From assembly GCA_963795795.1 (NCBI GenBank), contig CAWCJS010000001.1, positions 186,001 through 250,000 of the forward strand: a DNA stretch of 64,000 nt, in the 5' to 3' direction. Below are positions 60,309-64,000 of the stretch, in pieces. The DNA comes from Palsa-504 sp963795795. GTDB lineage: Bacteria; Actinomycetota; Actinomycetes; Streptosporangiales; Streptosporangiaceae. The notes beneath the pieces are model-generated. The model worked only from the letters and a program-made list of their open reading frames with translations, did not search any database and was not told the origin of the DNA. Both the position numbers and the translations under genes were made by a program. Each line of letters starts with the position of its first letter. Position 1 is the first letter of the stretch.

Positions 60309-61004
60309 GTGCCCTGGTCCCGGCGCCGCGGACAACCGCCCGGCCTGAAACCGTTGCCCAGGGATGATCAGCCGCCGCGGCCTGAGCCGCTGCTGACGCA
60401 ACCGTTCGCGGGCACCATGACCGGGTGGGTGGTGATCTTCTGCGCCGTCATCGCCGAGTTGATCGGCGGCGCCGTCGTCGGCAACCAGGCGTCCGCGGCC
60501 ATCGCCGTGCCGGTCCTGATCGCCCCGGTCGTCGTGGCGTTCGGCTTCGCCGTCGTGCAGTGGTGGCAGGTGCGCTCATCGGGCGCCGAGCCGACAAGCT
60601 GGTGGCACCTGGGCGGTATTGCGGCCGCCGCGATCACCTGGCTGCTATGGCCGACCGTCCCGTCAGCGCTCCAGGGCACCGGGGTACCCGGAGGCATGCC
60701 GAAGGGACACGGCTTCTGCTATATCCTGCCGAACCCCGCGCCGTGCCTGCATCGCGCCGCCCAGGCTGCCGATGACCACTACCTGGCCTTCTGGTGTACG
60801 GGCGCGGTGATCGTCCTGGCGGCGCTGCTCACCCGTAGGTCGCGCATCGCGGCGTACGCCGCGATGCCCGCCGCGCTCGCCGGCGGTCAGCTCTCCGCCT
60901 TCTTCCTGACCCAATTCGTCCTGTATTACCACCTCGTCTTATCGGCGGCCTTGTCTTATCGGCGGCACCGCGCTAGGCGCCCCGCCCGCCTGATAGGGTG
61001 CTGA
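60309..61004 (+). CDS. Multi-pass membrane protein of unknown function
   Basis: 231 residues, GTG start 8 bases behind GAGGAG. A Pro/Arg-rich head of ~35 residues is followed by about six hydrophobic segments (about 38-58, 62-85, 102-120, 160-175, 180-195 and 198-215). A loop between helices 3 and 4 (GMPKGHGFCYILPNPAPCLH) holds two cysteines that could pair outside the membrane. No family was recognised. Its last codons overlap the promoter of the leuA leader. Confidence 0.65.
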   Translation: MPWSRRRGQPPGLKPLPRDDQPPRPEPLLTQPFAGTMTGWVVIFCAVIAELIGGAVVGNQASAAIAVPVLIAPVVVAFGFAVVQWWQVRSSGAEPTSWWHLGGIAAAAITWLLWPTVPSALQGTGVPGGMPKGHGFCYILPNPAPCLHRAAQAADDHYLAFWCTGAVIVLAALLTRRSRIAAYAAMPAALAGGQLSAFFLTQFVLYYHLVLSAALSYRRHRARRPARLIGC

Positions 61005-61054
61005 CAATGTCTCGCGAGCTGCTCCTGCTTAGCGGCCGCGGCGGGGGCCGATAG
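60994..61054 (+). promoter_or_regulatory. leuA leader peptide and leaderless promoter
   Basis: A 15-codon reading frame (61007-61054) encodes MSRELLLLSGRGGGR, with four leucine codons in a row (CTG CTC CTG CTT). A TAGGGT -10 hexamer (60994-60999) ends seven bases before its ATG, as in leaderless actinobacterial transcripts. Leucine-codon runs ahead of leuA are the hallmark of leucine-dependent attenuation. GC-rich self-complementary sequence follows before leuA, although I could not fix one terminator/antiterminator pair by eye. Confidence 0.75.
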
Positions 61055-61129
61055 GCCGGCTCCCTCGTCGCGGGGTGTTGGCGCGTCCGCTGGCCGTCCG
61101 CCCACCAGATGCGAGGAAGCAGACTTCAG

Positions 61130-62863
61130 ATGCAATCCGATCACGCGTTCAATACCGTCGCGCCCGTACGGCAGCAGCCGAGCGGGATGCCGTGCCATCG
61201 CTACACCCCGTTCCGCCCCGTCGACCTGCCGGACCGCACCTGGCCGTCCCGGTCGATCACCCGGGCGCCGCGCTGGCTGTCCACCGATCTACGGGACGGC
61301 AACCAGGCGCTCATCGATCCGATGAGCCCGGCCCGCAAGCACAAGATGTTCGACCTGCTGGTCCGGATGGGCTACAAGGAGATCGAGGTCGGATTCCCGG
61401 CCGCGAGCCAGACCGACTTCGACTTCGTCCGCGAGCTGGTCGAGGGCGACCGCATTCCCGATGACGTCAGGATCTCCGTCCTCACCCAGGCCCGGGAGGA
61501 CCTGATCGAGCGGTCGGTCCAGTCGATGCGCGGCGCGCGCCGGGCCACCGTGCACATGTACAACGCGACCGCCCCGATCTTCCGCCGGGTGGTGTTCCGC
61601 ATCGACCGCGAGGAGTGCAAGGCGCTCGCCGTCGAAGGCACCCGTCACGTCGTGAAGTACGCCGAGCAGATCCTCGGCGACTGCGACTTCGGCTACGAGT
61701 ACTCGCCCGAGATCTTCATGGACACCGAGCTGGATTTCGCCGTCGACGTCTGCGCGGGCGTAATGGAGGTCTGGCAGCCCGGGCCGGACCGGGAGATCAT
61801 CCTCAACCTGCCGTGCACGGTCGAGCGGTCCACGCCCAACGTCTACGCCGATCAGATCGAGTGGATGAGCCGGAACCTGCCCGACCGCGGGTACGTTTGC
61901 CTGTCCGTGCATACGCACAACGACCGGGGCACCGCGGTGGCCGACGCCGAGCTGGCCGTCATGGCGGGCGCGGACCGGATCGAGGGGTGCCTGTTCGGTA
62001 ACGGCGAGCGGACCGGCAACGTCTGCCTGGTCACGCTCGGCCTGAACCTGTTCAGCCAGGGCATCGACCCGATGATCGACTTCTCCGACATCGACGAGAT
62101 CCGCCGCACCGTCGAGTACTGCAACCAGCTACCGGTTCATCCGCGCCACCCCTACGCGGGCGAACTGGTCTACACCGCGTTCTCCGGCTCGCACCAGGAC
62201 GCGATCAAGAAGGGCTTTGAGGCGCTGGAAGCCGAAGCGGCGAATGCGCAGGTGCCGTTCGCGGAGTACCCCTGGGCCGTGCCGTACCTGGCGATCGACC
62301 CGCACGACGTGGGACGCACGTACGAGGCGGTGATCAGGGTCAACTCGCAGTCGGGCAAGGGCGGCGTGGCGTTCATCATGAAGGCCGAACACCAGCTAGA
62401 CCTTCCGCGCCGCCTGCAGATCGAGTTCTCCCGCGTGATCCAGGCGCACACCGACACCGAGGGCGGCGAGGTGACCCCGACGGAGATGTGGGACATCTTC
62501 TCCGCCGAGTACCTGGCCGGGGGCCAGCTGGCGCTGCTCGACCACCAGACGTCCTCGGTTGTGGAGTCCAAGCATGCCCTGACCGCAGAGATCACCGTCG
62601 ACGGCCGGCCGCAGCCGGTAGAGGGTGTCGGCAACGGCCCGATCTCCGCGTTCTGCGACGCGCTGGCGACCGTTGGCATCAGCGCACGGGTCCTCGACTA
62701 CACCGAGCACGCGCTGACCGAGGGCACCGACGCGCAGGCCGCCTCCTACGTGGAGTGCGAGACCGGCGGAGCGGTGTACTGGGGCGTCGGCATCGACACC
62801 AACACCGCCACCGCCTCCATGCGCGCGATCCTGTCCGCCGTCAACCGTTCCCGCCGCGCCTAG
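61130..62863 (+). CDS. leuA: 2-isopropylmalate synthase
   Basis: 577 residues from the ATG behind GAGGAAG; an ATG 7 codons earlier overlaps that site. The catalytic domain has the LRDGNQALIDPM motif (about 54-65), HTHNDRGTAVADAELAVMAG (about 263-282; metal and substrate His), and NGERTGNVCLVTLGLNLFSQ. The C-terminal leucine-binding domain (GNGPISAFCDAL and YVECETGGAVYWGVGID) is present. It condenses 2-oxoisovalerate with acetyl-CoA, the first step of leucine synthesis, and is feedback inhibited by leucine. Full-length LeuA type 2. Ends before a perfect hairpin. Confidence 0.96.
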   Translation: MQSDHAFNTVAPVRQQPSGMPCHRYTPFRPVDLPDRTWPSRSITRAPRWLSTDLRDGNQALIDPMSPARKHKMFDLLVRMGYKEIEVGFPAASQTDFDFVRELVEGDRIPDDVRISVLTQAREDLIERSVQSMRGARRATVHMYNATAPIFRRVVFRIDREECKALAVEGTRHVVKYAEQILGDCDFGYEYSPEIFMDTELDFAVDVCAGVMEVWQPGPDREIILNLPCTVERSTPNVYADQIEWMSRNLPDRGYVCLSVHTHNDRGTAVADAELAVMAGADRIEGCLFGNGERTGNVCLVTLGLNLFSQGIDPMIDFSDIDEIRRTVEYCNQLPVHPRHPYAGELVYTAFSGSHQDAIKKGFEALEAEAANAQVPFAEYPWAVPYLAIDPHDVGRTYEAVIRVNSQSGKGGVAFIMKAEHQLDLPRRLQIEFSRVIQAHTDTEGGEVTPTEMWDIFSAEYLAGGQLALLDHQTSSVVESKHALTAEITVDGRPQPVEGVGNGPISAFCDALATVGISARVLDYTEHALTEGTDAQAASYVECETGGAVYWGVGIDTNTATASMRAILSAVNRSRRA

Positions 62864-62876
62864 CCCGCGCCCGCCA

Positions 62877-62908
62877 AGCCCTGGCCCCGGTCATCCGGGG
62901 CCAGGGCT
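62877..62908. terminator. Perfect 14-bp hairpin after leuA
   Basis: AGCCCTGGCCCCGG and its exact complement are separated by a 4-base loop (TCAT). It follows leuA and its right arm overlaps the stop of the convergent zinc-finger gene. Expected to end both transcripts. Confidence 0.8.
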
Positions 62909-63296
62909 ACTCCTCTCCGGAGAACCGCTCCCACGCGGACTGGCGGGTGATATGGAGGGCGGAGCCGATGCGCGCCCAGGTCACTCGCCGCTCGCGCAAG
63001 ATGGTGACCAGCCGCTGGAGGCTCGCCTCGGTCTGCGCGCCGACTGCGGCGATGCGGGGAAGCAGGTCCAGGATCTGCTCATCGGTCATCGTGGCCTCCC
63101 AGCCTGGGAGCTGCGTCCCCGGATCGGACGGTTTCAGCTGCTCGGCCCGGAGAATGTCGTTGCACAACCCGACGCACTCATTGCAGATGTACACGCCGGG
63201 TCCGGCGATCACCTTCTCGACGTCCGAGCTGGGCTTGGCGCAGAACGAGCAGCGCACCTGGATGGTCGTCGTAGCGGCTTGCGTTCCGCTGGTCAC
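62907..63296 (-). CDS. Orphan ClpX-type zinc-finger protein with C-terminal HTH
   Basis: 129 residues from a GTG with GGGAG upstream. Residues 14-48 are a ClpX zinc-binding domain: Cys16/19 and Cys38/41 (CSFCAKPSSDVEK, then IAGPGVYICNECVGLCND), which in ClpX mediates dimerisation and adaptor binding. No AAA+ domain follows. Instead a helical segment leads to a helix-turn-helix-like end (VTWARIGSALHITRQSAWERF, about 105-125). The combination suggests a DNA-binding regulator or a ClpX/ClpP adaptor. The longer in-frame reading upstream crosses the recO promoter and is rejected. Confidence 0.75.
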   Translation of the reverse strand: MTSGTQAATTTIQVRCSFCAKPSSDVEKVIAGPGVYICNECVGLCNDILRAEQLKPSDPGTQLPGWEATMTDEQILDLLPRIAAVGAQTEASLQRLVTILRERRVTWARIGSALHITRQSAWERFSGEE

Positions 63297-63480
63297 AGTA
63301 GCTCCCGGGGAGAATAACTGCGTCAGGCAGACCCTGACATTTGTCAGGCCGTACCTTACAATGCGAAGAAGGCTGGCGCTACGGTTAGCGCCGCGCCTCG
63401 CCCGGGTGGTCTCCCGGCCCGCGCGACCCCCCTCCCCGCGCCTCGCGCGGTAATGTCCCTCGCTACGGGACAATAGATAG

Positions 63481-64000
63481 GTGCAGCAGTACCGGGATGA
63501 CGGGATCGTGCTGCGGACGCAGAAGCTGGGCGAGGCGGACCGGATCATTACCGTGCTCGGCCGGCACACTGGCCGGGTCCGCGCCGTGGCCAAGGGCGTC
63601 CGCCGGACCAAGTTGCGGTTCGGCGCGCGGCTCGAGCCGTTCACGCACGTCGACCTGATGCTGCACCCGGGACGCTCGCTGGACGTGATCACGCAGGCCG
63701 AAGTCATCAGGCCCTACGGCGACCCGCTGGGCGGGGACTACCCGCGCTACACGGCGGGCGTGGCCATGCTGGAGACGGCCGAGCGGTTCACCCCGGAAGA
63801 GAAGGAGCCCGCCCTGCGGCAGTTGCTGCTGCTCATCGGCGGGCTGCGGGCGCTGGTCGAGCACGAACACGACCCCCGCCTGATCCTGGATGCCTTCCTG
63901 CTGCGCTCGCTCGCGGTGGCCGGGTACGCACCCGTCCTGGAGGAGTGCGCCCGCTGCGGCGCACCGGGAAAGGGCACGACGCGGCTGCCCGCCTTCGCCG
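63481..64000 (+). CDS. recO: DNA repair protein RecO, N-terminal part
   Basis: 173 codons are visible before the right edge. The start (MQQYRDDGIVLRTQKLGEAD, then RIITVLGRHTGRVRAVAKGV) is the OB-fold of RecO, and the helical part with the beginning of the zinc region (CARCGAPGKG) follows. RecO loads RecA with RecF/RecR and anneals SSB-coated DNA. It follows leuA in conserved actinobacterial order. Confidence 0.95.
   Translation, partial: MQQYRDDGIVLRTQKLGEADRIITVLGRHTGRVRAVAKGVRRTKLRFGARLEPFTHVDLMLHPGRSLDVITQAEVIRPYGDPLGGDYPRYTAGVAMLETAERFTPEEKEPALRQLLLLIGGLRALVEHEHDPRLILDAFLLRSLAVAGYAPVLEECARCGAPGKGTTRLPAFA

Overview
The window is about 64 kb of very GC-rich DNA. GTG and TTG starts are frequent, ATGA and TGATG gene overlaps are common, and the gene order is the conserved actinobacterial one: holA-rpsT-lepA, hemW, DUF3097-hrcA-dnaJ-rsmE, then phoH-ybeY-CNNM-cytidine-deaminase-like-era, then leuA and recO. 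It is chromosomal DNA of a high-GC actinomycete. A Streptosporangiales-like host is plausible, but the order cannot be settled from sequence alone. I see no rRNA, tRNA, CRISPR array, integrase or transposase.

Layout. 0-16 kb is accessory: a phosphatase fragment, a glycine-rich membrane protein, a SigG-like ECF sigma factor divergent from a YCII-domain/MFS pair, a 1.2-kDa-residue-class (about 1,180 aa) Asp-box membrane protein with a probably frameshifted 5' end, an XRE/ClpP-like pair with an operator-like palindrome, a less GC-rich membrane protein, an anti-sigma-type ATPase, and a permease/amidohydrolase unit. 16-31 kb holds miaA, a trehalase-like glycosidase, a glyoxylate block (aceB-glcD-glcE-glcF), a HelD-type helicase, a patatin with two repeat tracts, and an SDR/regulator pair. 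32-36 kb is a tandem duplication of an ECF sigma/membrane-partner cassette in which one sigma gene and one partner gene carry frameshifts. 36-47 kb holds hflX, hutI, holA, a heavily frameshifted secreted-repeat pseudogene, rpsT, lepA, two DUF1707 genes and a hemW broken by several indels. 47-64 kb is the conserved core block, interrupted by an ECF cassette (between rsmE and phoH) and a pair of double-GNAT proteins plus a membrane protein (between era and leuA).

How genes work together. GlcDEF oxidises glycolate to glyoxylate and malate synthase condenses glyoxylate with acetyl-CoA, so aceB-glcDEF is a coherent unit on one strand. HrcA is preceded by a CIRCE operator, so hrcA-dnaJ is heat-shock autoregulated. 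leuA is preceded by a short reading frame with four consecutive leucine codons, directly behind a -10 motif, which suggests leaderless translation-coupled attenuation. Three ECF systems and two XRE-type regulators show that regulation and envelope sensing dominate the accessory portion.

Non-coding structure deserves attention. There are two copies of a ~190-bp structured repeat (11.6 and 39.0 kb), two copies of a ~54-bp palindrome at convergent gene ends (15.5 and 30.1 kb), tandem 30-bp hairpins before the permease, and several perfect hairpins that double as the 3' coding end of a gene. Frameshifts cluster in non-core or repeat-rich genes; whether they are decay or sequence error cannot be told from this window.
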